The notes under the pieces: generated by a model
Seen by the model: the letters and a program-made list of their open reading frames with translations, nothing else
What the model was told of the DNA's origin: nothing
Databases searched by the model: none
NCBI RefSeq assembly: GCF_905397395.1
Contig: NZ_CAJPVH010000044.1
Location: 1 to 48,810, forward strand
Direction: 5' to 3'
Source of the DNA: Cupriavidus campinensis
GTDB lineage: Bacteria > Pseudomonadota > Gammaproteobacteria > Burkholderiales > Burkholderiaceae
DNA length: 48,810 bases
Shown: piece by piece, positions 16,568 to 25,084 of the stretch
Position numbering within the stretch: position 1 is the first letter of the stretch
How the letters are laid out: every line of letters starts with the position of its first letter
Translations under genes and position numbers: made by a program

Positions 16568-17494
16568 GCCGCTGATTCTCCCGATGCCTGGTTGCCGCCC
16601 GCGCGGCTGACCCGGCTTGCCTTCGACCGCCGCAGCACCGCCTTCGGCCAGCTGGATTTCCTGCTCGGCGAGATCGGCCGGCGCATGCAGGAGCGCATGG
16701 AGGTGATCCGGCTCGCGCCCCGGCGCGCGCTCGATATCGGCTGCGGCCACGGGCAGGGCCTGGCGGGTTTGCGCGCGCGGTTTCCCGATGCGCAGATCGC
16801 CGGCCTCGATATTTCCGGCGCGATGCTGCGCGAAGCCGGCCAGCGCGATCCGCAGCGCCGCCCGGGCTGGATCGGCCGCATGCTCGGCAAGCGTCCGATG
16901 TTCGACCTGGTGCAGGGCGATCTTGCCACACTGCCGTTTGGCGGCGCCAGCTTCGATCTGCTCTGGTCCAACCTCGCGCTGCACTGGCATCCCGAGCCGC
17001 ACCGCGTGTTCCCGGAGTGGCATCGCGTGACGGCCGACGAGGGCCTGGTGCTGTTCTCGCTGTTCGGCCCGGACACGCTGCGCGAGTTGCGCACGGCCTT
17101 CGGCGAGGTGGACCTCGATGCGCACACGCTCCGCTTCGTCGACATGCATGACATCGGCGACATGCTGGTGCACAGCGGCTGGTCCACGCCCGTGATGGAC
17201 ATGGAGACGCTGACCATCACCTACGAGTCCCCCGAGACGCTGCTGCGCGAGGTGCAGGCCTTCGGCGGCTTCCGGCGCCCGGGCCCGGCGGGGCTGCGCG
17301 GGCGCCGCTGGCATCGCGCCGTGCTGGACGCGCTGGAGCGCCAGCGCAACAGCGATGGCGTGATTCCGCTGACCTTCGAGATTGTCTACGGCCATGCGTG
17401 GAAGCTGGCGCCGCGCGGCCGGCAGGCTACCGACGATCAGGGCCGCGCGGTGGTGCCGATCGACAAGATCGGGCGGGCTTCGCCACGCCGCTGA
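16556..17494 (+). CDS. Class I SAM methyltransferase, BioC-like (malonyl-ACP O-methyltransferase family)
   Basis: 312 aa. SAM motif I is LDIGCGHGQG (residues 59-68), with motif II LVQGDLATLPF and post-motif SFDLLWSNLALHW. N-terminal ARLTRLAFDRRSTAFGQLDFLL and the C-terminal PLTFEIVYGHAWK are features of the BioC group, which masks malonyl-ACP for biotin synthesis. No other biotin gene is in the window, so bioC is likely but not assigned. Start GTG 16556; an in-frame TTG at 16550 is an alternative. Divergent from comF with overlapping starts. Confidence 0.82.
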   Translation: MSLHAADSPDAWLPPARLTRLAFDRRSTAFGQLDFLLGEIGRRMQERMEVIRLAPRRALDIGCGHGQGLAGLRARFPDAQIAGLDISGAMLREAGQRDPQRRPGWIGRMLGKRPMFDLVQGDLATLPFGGASFDLLWSNLALHWHPEPHRVFPEWHRVTADEGLVLFSLFGPDTLRELRTAFGEVDLDAHTLRFVDMHDIGDMLVHSGWSTPVMDMETLTITYESPETLLREVQAFGGFRRPGPAGLRGRRWHRAVLDALERQRNSDGVIPLTFEIVYGHAWKLAPRGRQATDDQGRAVVPIDKIGRASPRR

Positions 17495-17622
17495 CACACC
17501 GCGCGGAAGGGCGCTCGGACCGTCGCGCAACAATGCGCGCGCACCGATTGTGTTGACTATCGGGGCTGTTGCAGCCATGCACAAAAACTTGAACTAGGCA
17601 AGCCCTCCGGTCAAATCCTCCC

Positions 17623-17651
17623 TTGTTCGAGTATGCGAAGCGCCATATAAT
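17623..17651 (+). promoter_or_regulatory. Probable sigma-70 promoter of the DUF2244-cox region
   Basis: TTGTTC (17623-17628) and perfect TATAAT (17646-17651) with a 17-base spacer, about 100 bases before the DUF2244 start. The 255-base gap after the methyltransferase holds no other clear signal. Confidence 0.55.
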
Positions 17652-17749
17652 GCGCCAGTTTGTCGCAGTGGTCCCCTGGCACAAGAACGCCCCCGGAATG
17701 CACTCCGCACGTGTGCCCGGGCGCGCCATTCGTCCCGGGTGTGCATCCG

Positions 17750-18283
17750 ATGCAGAGTGGTTGGGCGATGCAAGACTTGGGTATCGCATTCCAGACGGCA
17801 GGAGTTGACTCCGGCGGAAATCACGACGGACGTCCCCCCTTGCCGAGCAACGACTGGCTGATGAAGCGGAATTGCTCGCTCTCCCCACGCCAGGTCGGCT
17901 GGTTCTACTTCTCCATCGTATGTATTTCCACTGCCATCGCGGTGTTCCTTGCCGCGTGGCATGGGGCCTGGCTCGTGCTGCCTTTCGCGGGGCTCGAGCT
18001 GCTCGGGCTGGGGATTGCCCTGCTGGCGTACGCACGCCATGCGACGGATTATGAACGCGTGAGTGTGACCGACGGCATGCTGGTCGTGGAGACAGCCAGC
18101 GCCAGTCGGGTCACGCGTGAGGTATTCAACCCGCGATGGGTGCGGGTGGAACTGGGTGAATCGTTCCGGGCGCTCGTGGTTCTGCGGTCGGACAAGCGTG
18201 TCGTGCGGGTGGGGTGTCATCTGGACCCGATACGGCGGCGCAAGTTCGCGCAGGAACTCGCAGCGGTCCTGCATTGCTTCTGA
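17750..18283 (+). CDS. DUF2244 domain membrane protein
   Basis: About 177 aa with two membrane segments (residues 50-68 and 73-94) and a C-terminal soluble part with WVRVELGE ... FRALVVLRSDKRVVRVGCHLD ... RRKFAQELAAVL, matching DUF2244 proteins. These often sit just before coxB in beta- and alphaproteobacteria, so a role in oxidase assembly is plausible but unproven. Start uncertain: ATG 17750 is chosen; ATG 17768 and ATG 17864 (MKRNCSLS) are alternatives, and no strong ribosome binding site decides it. Confidence 0.75.
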   Translation: MQSGWAMQDLGIAFQTAGVDSGGNHDGRPPLPSNDWLMKRNCSLSPRQVGWFYFSIVCISTAIAVFLAAWHGAWLVLPFAGLELLGLGIALLAYARHATDYERVSVTDGMLVVETASASRVTREVFNPRWVRVELGESFRALVVLRSDKRVVRVGCHLDPIRRRKFAQELAAVLHCF

Positions 18284-18310
18284 GAGGAAGGGAGGCAGGG
18301 CACGGCGGGG

Positions 18311-18326
18311 ACAGATTTGAATCTGT
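18311..18326 (+). promoter_or_regulatory. 16-bp palindrome upstream of coxB
   Basis: ACAGATT-TG-AATCTGT, 18 bases before the coxB start. It could be an operator or a 5'-UTR hairpin affecting translation. Confidence 0.4.
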
Positions 18327-18344
18327 AAATTGGGTAGATAAACA

Positions 18345-19625
18345 ATGAAAATGTGGAAGAAGGCATCCGCAGCATGTCTGGCAGGTGCGTCCCTGCTTGC
18401 CAGCCAGGCGGCCTCCGCGGTCAGTGATATGCCAGGCGGCCCGGCCGTCCGACAGCTGAACCTGACCGAACCCGTTACAAAGATCGCCGAACAGATTCAC
18501 TGGCTGAACTGGATGATGCTCATCATCTGCACGGTGATTTTCATCGCCGTGTTCGGCGTGATGTTCTATTCCATCTTCACGCACCGCAAGAGCCGCGGCG
18601 CCAAGTCGGCCGCGTTCCACGAAAGCATTACCGTGGAAGTGGTGTGGACCATCGTCCCATTCCTGATCGTGATCGCGATGGCGCTTCCCGCCACCAAGAC
18701 CGTGGTCGCGATGAAGGACACCACCAACTCCGACATCACCATCAAGGCCACCGGCTACCAGTGGAAGTGGGGCTACGACTACCTGAAGGGGCAGGGCGAA
18801 GGCATCTCGTTCGTCTCCACCCTGACCACGCCGCGCGAGCAGATCAACAACGAGCAGCCGAAGTCGAACACCTACCTGATGGAGGTGGACAACGAGCTGG
18901 TGGTGCCGGTCAACAAGAAGATCCGCATCGTCACGACGGCCAACGACGTCATCCACGCGTGGATGATCCCGGCCTTCGGCGTGAAGCAGGATGCGATTCC
19001 CGGCTTCGTGCGCGACACCTGGTTCCGCGCCGAGAAGATCGGCGTCTACCGTGGCCAGTGCGCCGAGCTGTGCGGCAAGGAACACGCGTTCATGCCGATC
19101 GTCGTGCGCGTGGTCTCGGACGCCGACTACACCAAGTGGGTCGACGAGAAGAAGAAGGCGCTGGCCGCTGCGGCGGACGATCCCAACAAGACCTGGACCC
19201 TCGATGAGATGAAGGTGCGCGGGGAGAAGGTCTACGCGTCGAACTGCGCGGTCTGCCACCAGCCGAACGGCAAGGGCGCCGGCGCGTTCCCGGCGCTGGA
19301 CGGCTCCAAGGTGGTGACCGGCCCGAAGGCCGGCCAGATGCACATCCTGCTGGAAGGACGCGGCGGCATGCCGTCCTGGAAGCAGCTGTCCGATACGGAA
19401 CTGGCCGCGGCCATGACCTACACCCGGAATGCGTGGGGTAACCGGACTGGCGAGGTGATCCAGCCGGCCGACTTCGTGAACGCCCGCGCGGGCAAGTTCC
19501 CCGAAGGCGGTGGCGCACCGACGGCGGGCACCGCCGAGGCGGCGCCGAAGGCCAAGGCCGATCCGGCCCCGGCCACCTCCCCCGACAAGCAGGCCAGCCT
19601 CGCGGGCAACCGCGTCGCAGGCTGA
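18345..19625 (+). CDS. coxB: Cytochrome c oxidase subunit II with fused cytochrome c domain
   Basis: CuA-containing subunit of the aa3 oxidase; takes electrons from cytochrome c. 426 aa. Signal peptide 1-25, membrane helices about 55-78 and 97-117, then the periplasmic cupredoxin domain. CuA ligands: H204, C239, E241, C243, H247, M250 (CAELCGKEHAFM). A covalent heme c site C301-A-V-C304-H305 with likely axial M342 forms a fused C-terminal cytochrome c domain (caa3-like design). An Ala/Pro-rich tail ends the protein. First structural gene of the oxidase operon; coxA follows after 41 bases. Confidence 0.97.
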   Translation: MKMWKKASAACLAGASLLASQAASAVSDMPGGPAVRQLNLTEPVTKIAEQIHWLNWMMLIICTVIFIAVFGVMFYSIFTHRKSRGAKSAAFHESITVEVVWTIVPFLIVIAMALPATKTVVAMKDTTNSDITIKATGYQWKWGYDYLKGQGEGISFVSTLTTPREQINNEQPKSNTYLMEVDNELVVPVNKKIRIVTTANDVIHAWMIPAFGVKQDAIPGFVRDTWFRAEKIGVYRGQCAELCGKEHAFMPIVVRVVSDADYTKWVDEKKKALAAAADDPNKTWTLDEMKVRGEKVYASNCAVCHQPNGKGAGAFPALDGSKVVTGPKAGQMHILLEGRGGMPSWKQLSDTELAAAMTYTRNAWGNRTGEVIQPADFVNARAGKFPEGGGAPTAGTAEAAPKAKADPAPATSPDKQASLAGNRVAG

Positions 19626-19666
19626 CCCGCAGCCGCACCGCATACAGGAATTCAGGAGTCAACGCG

Positions 19667-21301
19667 ATGAGTACCGCTACCCCGGAGACGCTGGGTCATC
19701 CGCACGACCACGCCCATGATCACGGCCACGGCGATCACAGCCATGGCGATCATGCGCACGATCACCCGCATGGCTGGCGCCGCTGGCTGTTCGCCACCAA
19801 CCACAAGGACATCGGTACGCTGTACCTGCTGTTCTCGTTCACGATGCTGCTGTCCGGCGGCGTGCTGGCGCTGCTGATCCGCCTGGAGCTGTTCGAGCCG
19901 GGCCTGCAGTTCTTCCGCCCCGAGCTGTTCAACCAGTTCACCACGATGCACGGCCTGATCATGGTGTTCGGCGCGATCATGCCGGCGTTCGTCGGCTTCG
20001 CGAACTGGATGATCCCGCTCCAGATCGGCGCCTCGGACATGGCCTTCGCGCGGATGAACAACTTCAGCTTCTGGCTGATGCCCCCGGCGGCGCTGCTGCT
20101 GGCCGGCTCGTTCTTCGCCCCGGGCGGCGCCACCGCCGCCGGCTGGACGCTCTACGCGCCGCTTTCGGTGCAGATGGGCCCCGGCATGGACATGGCCATC
20201 TTCGCCATGCACATCATGGGCGCCTCGTCGATCATGGGCTCGATCAACATCATCGTGACCATCCTCAACATGCGCGCCCCCGGCATGACGCTGATGAAGA
20301 TGCCGATGTTCTGCTGGACCTGGCTGATCACCGCCTACCTGCTGATCGCCGTGATGCCGGTGCTGGCTGGCGCCATCACCATGGTGCTGACCGACCGCCA
20401 CTTCGGCACGAGCTTCTTCTCCGCCGCCGGCGGCGGTGACCCGGTGATGTACCAGCACATCTTCTGGTTCTTCGGCCACCCCGAGGTGTACATCATGATC
20501 CTGCCCGCGTTCGGGATCATCTCGCACGTGGTGCCGGCGTTCGCGCGCAAGCGCCTGTTCGGCTACAGCTCGATGGTGTACGCCACGGCGTCCATCGCCA
20601 TCCTGTCGTTCATCGTCTGGGCGCACCACATGTTCACCACCGGCATGCCGGTGACCGGCCAGCTGTTCTTCATGTACGCGACGATGCTGATCGCGGTGCC
20701 GACGGCCGTGAAGATCTTCAACTGGATCGCCACGATGTGGCGCGGCTCGATGACCTTCGAGACGCCGATGCTGTTCGCCATCGGCTTCATCTTCGTGTTC
20801 ACGATCGGCGGCTTCACCGGCCTGATCCCGGCCGTGGCCCCGATCGACATCCAGATCCAGGACACCTACTTCATCGTGGCGCACTTCCACTATGTGCTGG
20901 TGGCCGGTTCGCTGTTCGCGCTGTTCGCCGGCTTCTACTACTGGGGGCCGAAGTGGAGCGGGTTCATGTACAACGAGACGCGCGGCCAGATTCACTTCTG
21001 GGGCTCGCTGATCTTCTTCAACGTGACCTTCTTCCCGATGCACTTCCTGGGGCTGGCCGGCATGCCGCGTCGCTATGCGGACTATGCGGTCCAGTTCACG
21101 GACTTCAACGCGATTGCCTCGATCGGCGCGCTGGGCTTCGGCCTGATGCAGGTGTATTTCTTCTTCTTCGTGGTGCTGCCGTCCTACCGTGGCGGCCAGG
21201 CCGCCGGCGACAAGCCGTGGGATGGCGCCGAGGGCCTGGAGTGGACCGTGCCGTCGCCGGCGCCGTTCCACACCTTCGAAGAGCCGCCGCAGGTGCGCTG
21301 A
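19667..21301 (+). CDS. coxA: Cytochrome c oxidase subunit I (aa3 type)
   Basis: Catalytic subunit holding heme a, heme a3 and CuB; reduces O2 and pumps protons. 544 aa, twelve membrane helices. Visible motifs: TTMHGLIMVF, WFFGHPEVYIMILP (CuB His and cross-linked Tyr), VWAHHMFTTG (CuB His pair), QDTYFIVAHFHYVL (heme ligands). Residues 11-35 before the first conserved segment WLFATNHKDIGTLY contain twelve histidines alternating with Asp/Gly/Ala, a cytoplasmic metal-binding-like extension. GGAG-type ribosome site precedes the ATG. Confidence 0.98.
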   Translation: MSTATPETLGHPHDHAHDHGHGDHSHGDHAHDHPHGWRRWLFATNHKDIGTLYLLFSFTMLLSGGVLALLIRLELFEPGLQFFRPELFNQFTTMHGLIMVFGAIMPAFVGFANWMIPLQIGASDMAFARMNNFSFWLMPPAALLLAGSFFAPGGATAAGWTLYAPLSVQMGPGMDMAIFAMHIMGASSIMGSINIIVTILNMRAPGMTLMKMPMFCWTWLITAYLLIAVMPVLAGAITMVLTDRHFGTSFFSAAGGGDPVMYQHIFWFFGHPEVYIMILPAFGIISHVVPAFARKRLFGYSSMVYATASIAILSFIVWAHHMFTTGMPVTGQLFFMYATMLIAVPTAVKIFNWIATMWRGSMTFETPMLFAIGFIFVFTIGGFTGLIPAVAPIDIQIQDTYFIVAHFHYVLVAGSLFALFAGFYYWGPKWSGFMYNETRGQIHFWGSLIFFNVTFFPMHFLGLAGMPRRYADYAVQFTDFNAIASIGALGFGLMQVYFFFFVVLPSYRGGQAAGDKPWDGAEGLEWTVPSPAPFHTFEEPPQVR

Positions 21302-21313
21302 GTGATTGACGCC

Positions 21314-21463
21314 ATGAAGCCGGAAACCCCGTCGCGCCTGGACAGCCAGGGTCGCCAGGCAACACAACGGGCCGCCAACCGGCGGCTGGGCCTGATCCTG
21401 CTGTCCATCGTGGTGGTGTTCTTCCTGGGATTCTTCGCCAAGATGGTTTTCCTTGGCGGTTGA
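21314..21463 (+). CDS. Small single-span cytochrome oxidase assembly protein
   Basis: 49 aa: MKPETPSRLDSQGRQATQRA, then a basic segment ANRRLG and one hydrophobic helix ending FFAKMVFLGG. It fills the gap between coxA and ctaG exactly, and tiny single-helix proteins in this position are annotated as cytochrome oxidase small assembly proteins in Burkholderiales. A GTG at 21302, directly after the coxA stop, is an alternative in-frame start adding four residues. Confidence 0.75.
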   Translation: MKPETPSRLDSQGRQATQRAANRRLGLILLSIVVVFFLGFFAKMVFLGG

Positions 21464-21475
21464 GTGGAGATAGAC

Positions 21476-22072
21476 GTGGACGCGCAGCAGAAGGCGGAAG
21501 ACCGGGCAATCGAGCGGCGCTTCAACCGCGGCATGCTGCTGCGGCTGCTGGTGGTGGTGGGCCTGATGTTCAGCTTCGGCTACGCGCTGGTGCCGCTGTA
21601 CAAGAAAATCTGCGAGGTCACCGGCATCAATGTGGTGACCACGCGCGACCTGTACGGCGGATCGCTGAAGAAGAACACCCAGGTGGACAAGAGCCGCACG
21701 GTCACGGTGGAGTTCGACTCCAACGCGCGCGGGCCGTTCGCGTTCCGCCCGGTGAAGTCCTCGATGGAAGTGCATCCGGGCGAGCTGACGACCATCGTCT
21801 ACGAAGTGGCTAACGGGCAGTCGCGCGATATTTCCGCGCAGGCGATCCCCAGCTACGCGCCCAAGCAGGCCACCGAGTACTTCAAGAAGGTGGAGTGCTT
21901 CTGCTTCAAGCAGCAGACGCTCAAGGCCAGCGAGGCGCGCGAGATGCCGGTGGTGTTCGTGATCGATCCGAACCTGCCCAAGGATGTGAAGACGATCACG
22001 CTGTCGTACACCTTCTTCGAGATCGGCACGCCGGTAGCGCAGACGGCGGCGCCGGCGGGGCAGGGGAGCTGA
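21476..22072 (+). CDS. ctaG: Cytochrome c oxidase assembly protein CtaG/Cox11
   Basis: Copper chaperone that delivers Cu to the CuB site of subunit I. 198 aa. One N-terminal membrane anchor (about residues 20-42) then the periplasmic Cox11 domain; Cu-binding C-F-C in KKVECFCFKQQTL, and IPSYAPKQATEYFKKV is the family signature. GTG 21476 is preferred over GTG 21464, because GGAG at 21466-21469 is six bases before it. DUF2970 follows after one base. Confidence 0.95.
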   Translation: MDAQQKAEDRAIERRFNRGMLLRLLVVVGLMFSFGYALVPLYKKICEVTGINVVTTRDLYGGSLKKNTQVDKSRTVTVEFDSNARGPFAFRPVKSSMEVHPGELTTIVYEVANGQSRDISAQAIPSYAPKQATEYFKKVECFCFKQQTLKASEAREMPVVFVIDPNLPKDVKTITLSYTFFEIGTPVAQTAAPAGQGS

Positions 22073-22073
22073 G

Positions 22074-22295
22074 ATGGGCGTGACGCCAGAGCCGCATGAC
22101 CCGCTTCAGCGCAAGGCGTCGTTCGCGCAGACGGTGCGCGCGGTGCTGTGGTCGTTCATCGGCCTGCGCAAGGGCTCGGAGCACGAGACCGACATGGCGC
22201 GGCTGAACCCGGTGCACGTGATCATCGCCGGCCTGATTGCTGCGGCGCTGTTCGTGGCGATCTTGATCGGCATCGTGAAGACCGTGGTGGGATGA
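22074..22295 (+). CDS. DUF2970 small membrane protein
   Basis: 73 aa: soluble N-terminal part with SFAQTVRAVLWSFIGLRKGSE, then one hydrophobic helix (IIAGLIAAALFVAILIGIV). This DUF2970 pattern is typical of the gene between ctaG and coxC in Burkholderiales. Function unknown; its location suggests oxidase assembly or stability. Starts one base after the ctaG stop. Confidence 0.85.
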   Translation: MGVTPEPHDPLQRKASFAQTVRAVLWSFIGLRKGSEHETDMARLNPVHVIIAGLIAAALFVAILIGIVKTVVG

Positions 22296-22403
22296 AGCTG
22301 TCCCCAAAAAAATAAGAGAAGTACGAGCACACCGCCGGCGGGGAGGTTGGCCGAAGGTGCTGGAACTACAACGAATCAGAGACACTGAGCTGGAGATAGA
22401 AGA

Positions 22404-23264
22404 ATGAGTGCGAATCGCGCAAATGCTCCGTACTACTTCGTACCGGGCCCGTCGCGCCACCCCATCACGGCAGCCTTCGGCCTGCTGCTGACCGGCGCCG
22501 GCGCCGCGGGTTGGGTCAACGGCCAGTCGTGGGCCCCGTTCCTGTGCGGCTTCGGCCTGCTGTGGTTCCTGTTCGTGCTCAAGAGCTGGTTCGGCGACGC
22601 CATCCGCGAGTCGGAAGGCGGCCTGTACGGCAAGAACATCGACGTCTCGTTCCGCTGGTCGATGGGCTGGTTCATCTTCTCCGAGGTGATGTTCTTCGCG
22701 GCCTTCTTCGGCGCGCTGTTCTACGCCCGCACCATCGCCATGCCGTGGCTGGGCGACCTGAACAACAAGATCATCTGGCCGGACTTCGCGGCCGTGTGGC
22801 CCAACCTCGGCCCGGCGGGCACGGTGGAGAGCTTCCAGACCATGGGTCCGTGGCCGATCCCAACGATCAACACGGCGCTGCTGCTGATGTCCGGCGTCAC
22901 GCTGACCTGGGCGCACCACGCGCTGCTGGCCGGCAAGCGCAGCCAGCTGATCCAGGGCCTGGTGCTGACCATCCTGCTCGGCGCCATCTTCATGTGCCTG
23001 CAGGTCTACGAGTACATGCACGCCTACTCGGACCTGAACCTGAAGCTGACTTCGGGGGTCTATGGTTCGACGTTCTTCCTGCTGACCGGCTTCCACGGCT
23101 TCCACGTGACCATGGGCGCGATCATGCTGGCGGTGGTGCTGGGCCGCGTGCTGCGCGGCCACTTCACGCCGGAGCACCACTTCGCGTTCGAAGGCGCCGC
23201 CTGGTACTGGCACTTCGTGGACGTGGTCTGGCTCGGCCTCTACGTGGTGGTGTACTGGCTGTAA
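22404..23264 (+). CDS. coxC: Cytochrome c oxidase subunit III
   Basis: Seven-helix integral subunit that stabilises the oxidase core. 286 aa. Family segments: NAPYYFVPGPSRHPI, FGDAIRESEGGLYG, FRWSMGWFIFSEVMFFAAFFGALFYAR (partly), LTGFHGFHVTMGA and WYWHFVDVVWLGLYVVVYWL at the end. Preceded by a 108-base gap with a GGAG ribosome site near 22394 but no promoter I can support. A terminator follows. Confidence 0.97.
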   Translation: MSANRANAPYYFVPGPSRHPITAAFGLLLTGAGAAGWVNGQSWAPFLCGFGLLWFLFVLKSWFGDAIRESEGGLYGKNIDVSFRWSMGWFIFSEVMFFAAFFGALFYARTIAMPWLGDLNNKIIWPDFAAVWPNLGPAGTVESFQTMGPWPIPTINTALLLMSGVTLTWAHHALLAGKRSQLIQGLVLTILLGAIFMCLQVYEYMHAYSDLNLKLTSGVYGSTFFLLTGFHGFHVTMGAIMLAVVLGRVLRGHFTPEHHFAFEGAAWYWHFVDVVWLGLYVVVYWL

Positions 23265-23306
23265 CGGCTGGAACGGGCCGCTGCGGCGGTCCTGCGGTAC
23301 AAGACG

Positions 23307-23343
23307 AAGCGCCGCGGAGGACGATCCTCGCGCGGCGCTTTTT
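23307..23343 (+). terminator. Intrinsic terminator after coxC
   Basis: AAGCGCCGCG (23307-23316) plus GAGGA pairs with TCCTC and GCGCGGCGCTT, followed by five T (23339-23343) and TTTTGG shortly after. Ends the coxBAC transcript; convergent with the DUF2909 gene. Confidence 0.8.
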
Positions 23344-23364
23344 GTTTTGGGGTCTGGCGGCCGT

Positions 23365-23574
23365 TCAGGGCGACATGTGGATGCCGGTGCTGTGGATCCA
23401 TCCCATCCAGTTGGCGAACAGGATGAACAGGAACAGCGCCACCGAGAAGCCGACGCGCAGCATCAGCGAGCGCATCATGTTGGGCGTGCGGCCACGGTCG
23501 CGCATCATGAAGAACAGCGCGGAGGCCAGGCTGCCGATGATCAGAATGAAGGCGACGATGATGATGAAGCGCAT
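23365..23574 (-). CDS. Twin-transmembrane protein, DUF2909 family
   Basis: 69 aa with two hydrophobic helices (about residues 3-24 and 42-60) joined by a basic loop RDRGRTPNMM. Matches the DUF2909/twin transmembrane proteins found between coxC and surf1 in this group, in opposite orientation to the oxidase genes. Divergent from the SURF1 gene (69-base gap). Confidence 0.82.
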   Translation of the reverse strand: MRFIIIVAFILIIGSLASALFFMMRDRGRTPNMMRSLMLRVGFSVALFLFILFANWMGWIHSTGIHMSP

Positions 23575-23643
23575 GCTGGGGCGAAGGGGGGCCGCGGGTC
23601 ATGAAAGTGGCCATTATGGCACCGTGGCCTCGCGGGGCCATTC

Positions 23644-24414
23644 GTGACGACCCGCAATCGGGGGAGCCTGTGGCGCTCGCCGGGGGCGGTGCCGCTGGTG
23701 GCGGCGCTGGCCGTGGTGGCGGTGACCTGCGCGCTCGGCAACTGGCAGCTGCGCCGGGCCCACGAGAAGGTGGACCGCGCCGCGCGGCTGGCCACGCTGG
23801 CGGCGCAGGCGCCGGTGGACCTGAACACGGCCCGCATCGACGCCACGCAGGTGGTGGACCGCCGCGTGCGCGCCCGGGGCCGCTTCGACGCCGCCCGGAC
23901 CGTGCTGCTGGACAATCGCCCGCACGGCAACGGCTCCGACGGCCGCGCCGGCTTCCTGGTGCTGACGCCGCTGAAGCTGGCCGATGGCGGCGCCAGCGTG
24001 CTGGTGCTGCGCGGCTGGTTGCCGCGCGATGCCCAGGACCGCACGCGGATCGCTCCGTTCCCGACGCCCGATGGCGATGTGACGCTGGACGGCACGGCGC
24101 TGGCCACGGCCCCGCGCGTCTACAGCCTTGGGCACGACGCGGCGGCCGAAGCGGGGCAGAAGATCCGCCAGAATGTAGACTTGGCGGCGTTCGCCCGGGA
24201 AACCGGGGCGCCGCTGCTGCCGTTGGTGATGCAGCAGGCCACCGATACCGGCGATGGCCTCGCGCGCGACTGGGCGCCCGCCGACCTCGGCGCGGACCGC
24301 CACTACGGCTACGCCGCCCAGTGGTTCGGCCTGGCCGCGCTGACCGTGGTGCTGGTGGCCGTACTGGGCTGGCGCCGCGCGCGCCGGGATACCGCCGCCC
24401 TGCCGAACCGATAA
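23644..24414 (+). CDS. SURF1 family cytochrome oxidase biogenesis protein
   Basis: Helps insert heme a into subunit I. 256 aa, with the family plan of an N-terminal helix (about 17-33), a soluble periplasmic domain and a C-terminal helix (about 228-246). Conserved pieces are LGNWQLRRAHEK, LLDNRPHG and the end motif HYGYAAQWFGLA. GTG start. It begins a second rightward block running to the SCO gene with small gaps. Confidence 0.92.
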   Translation: MTTRNRGSLWRSPGAVPLVAALAVVAVTCALGNWQLRRAHEKVDRAARLATLAAQAPVDLNTARIDATQVVDRRVRARGRFDAARTVLLDNRPHGNGSDGRAGFLVLTPLKLADGGASVLVLRGWLPRDAQDRTRIAPFPTPDGDVTLDGTALATAPRVYSLGHDAAAEAGQKIRQNVDLAAFARETGAPLLPLVMQQATDTGDGLARDWAPADLGADRHYGYAAQWFGLAALTVVLVAVLGWRRARRDTAALPNR

Positions 24415-24421
24415 CCGAACG

Positions 24422-25078
24422 ATGAACGTACAGACGAACTCCATGCCATCGCAAGACCCCACGGCCACGCCGGATACCCGCATCGATGCGCGCACGCGCC
24501 GTGGCCGCCTGCAGATGCTGATGCTGCTGCTGGTCTGCGCGTCGCCGGTCATCTTCTCGTATTTCACTTATTACGTGGTCAAGCCGAGCGGCGCCAGCAC
24601 CAACTACGGCACGCTGGTCGACCCGCTGCGCCCGATGCCGCCGGAGAACGTGACCAACGAGCGCGGCGAGGCCGTGCCGCTGGCGTCCTTCCGCGGCAAA
24701 TGGCTGATGGTGATGACCGCCCCGTCCGCCTGCGACGAGGCGTGCGCCAAACGGCTGTTCACGATGCGCCAGATCCGCGCGGGGCAGGGCCAGGACCGCG
24801 AGCGCATTACCCCGGTCTGGCTGATTTCCGATACCGGCGCCGTGGACGAACGGCTGTCCAGCGCCTACAACGAACCCTATGCGGGCGTGCGCTTCCTGCG
24901 CATGGACGCCGTCGCGCTGCGCCAGTGGCTGCCGGCCGAGCCGGGCGCCGGGGCCGAAGACACCGTGTACCTGGTCGATCCGCTCGGCAACCTGATGCTG
25001 CGCTGGCCGAAGGAGCCCGACCCGAAACAGATCAGCAGCGACCTGAAGAAACTGCTCAAATTTTCCCGAATTGGCTGA
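24422..25078 (+). CDS. SCO-like membrane protein of the cox cluster
   Basis: 218 aa; one membrane helix (about 31-52) and a thioredoxin-like periplasmic domain. It keeps a CxxxC motif (C104-D-E-A-C108) after FRGKWLMVMTAPS, aligning with the SCO copper/thiol motif, but the conserved downstream SCO histidine appears missing: the matching stretch EDTVYLVDPLGNLML has no His. A thiol-redox rather than copper-delivery role is a reasonable guess. Lies between SURF1 (7-base gap) and ctaA (6-base gap). Confidence 0.8.
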   Translation: MNVQTNSMPSQDPTATPDTRIDARTRRGRLQMLMLLLVCASPVIFSYFTYYVVKPSGASTNYGTLVDPLRPMPPENVTNERGEAVPLASFRGKWLMVMTAPSACDEACAKRLFTMRQIRAGQGQDRERITPVWLISDTGAVDERLSSAYNEPYAGVRFLRMDAVALRQWLPAEPGAGAEDTVYLVDPLGNLMLRWPKEPDPKQISSDLKKLLKFSRIG

Positions 25079-25084
25079 TTTGCG

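Noticed and set aside
19652..21775. Long open frame antisense to coxA and ctaG
   Set aside because: Same reason; the plus-strand products are unmistakable and the antisense product is low-complexity charged sequence.
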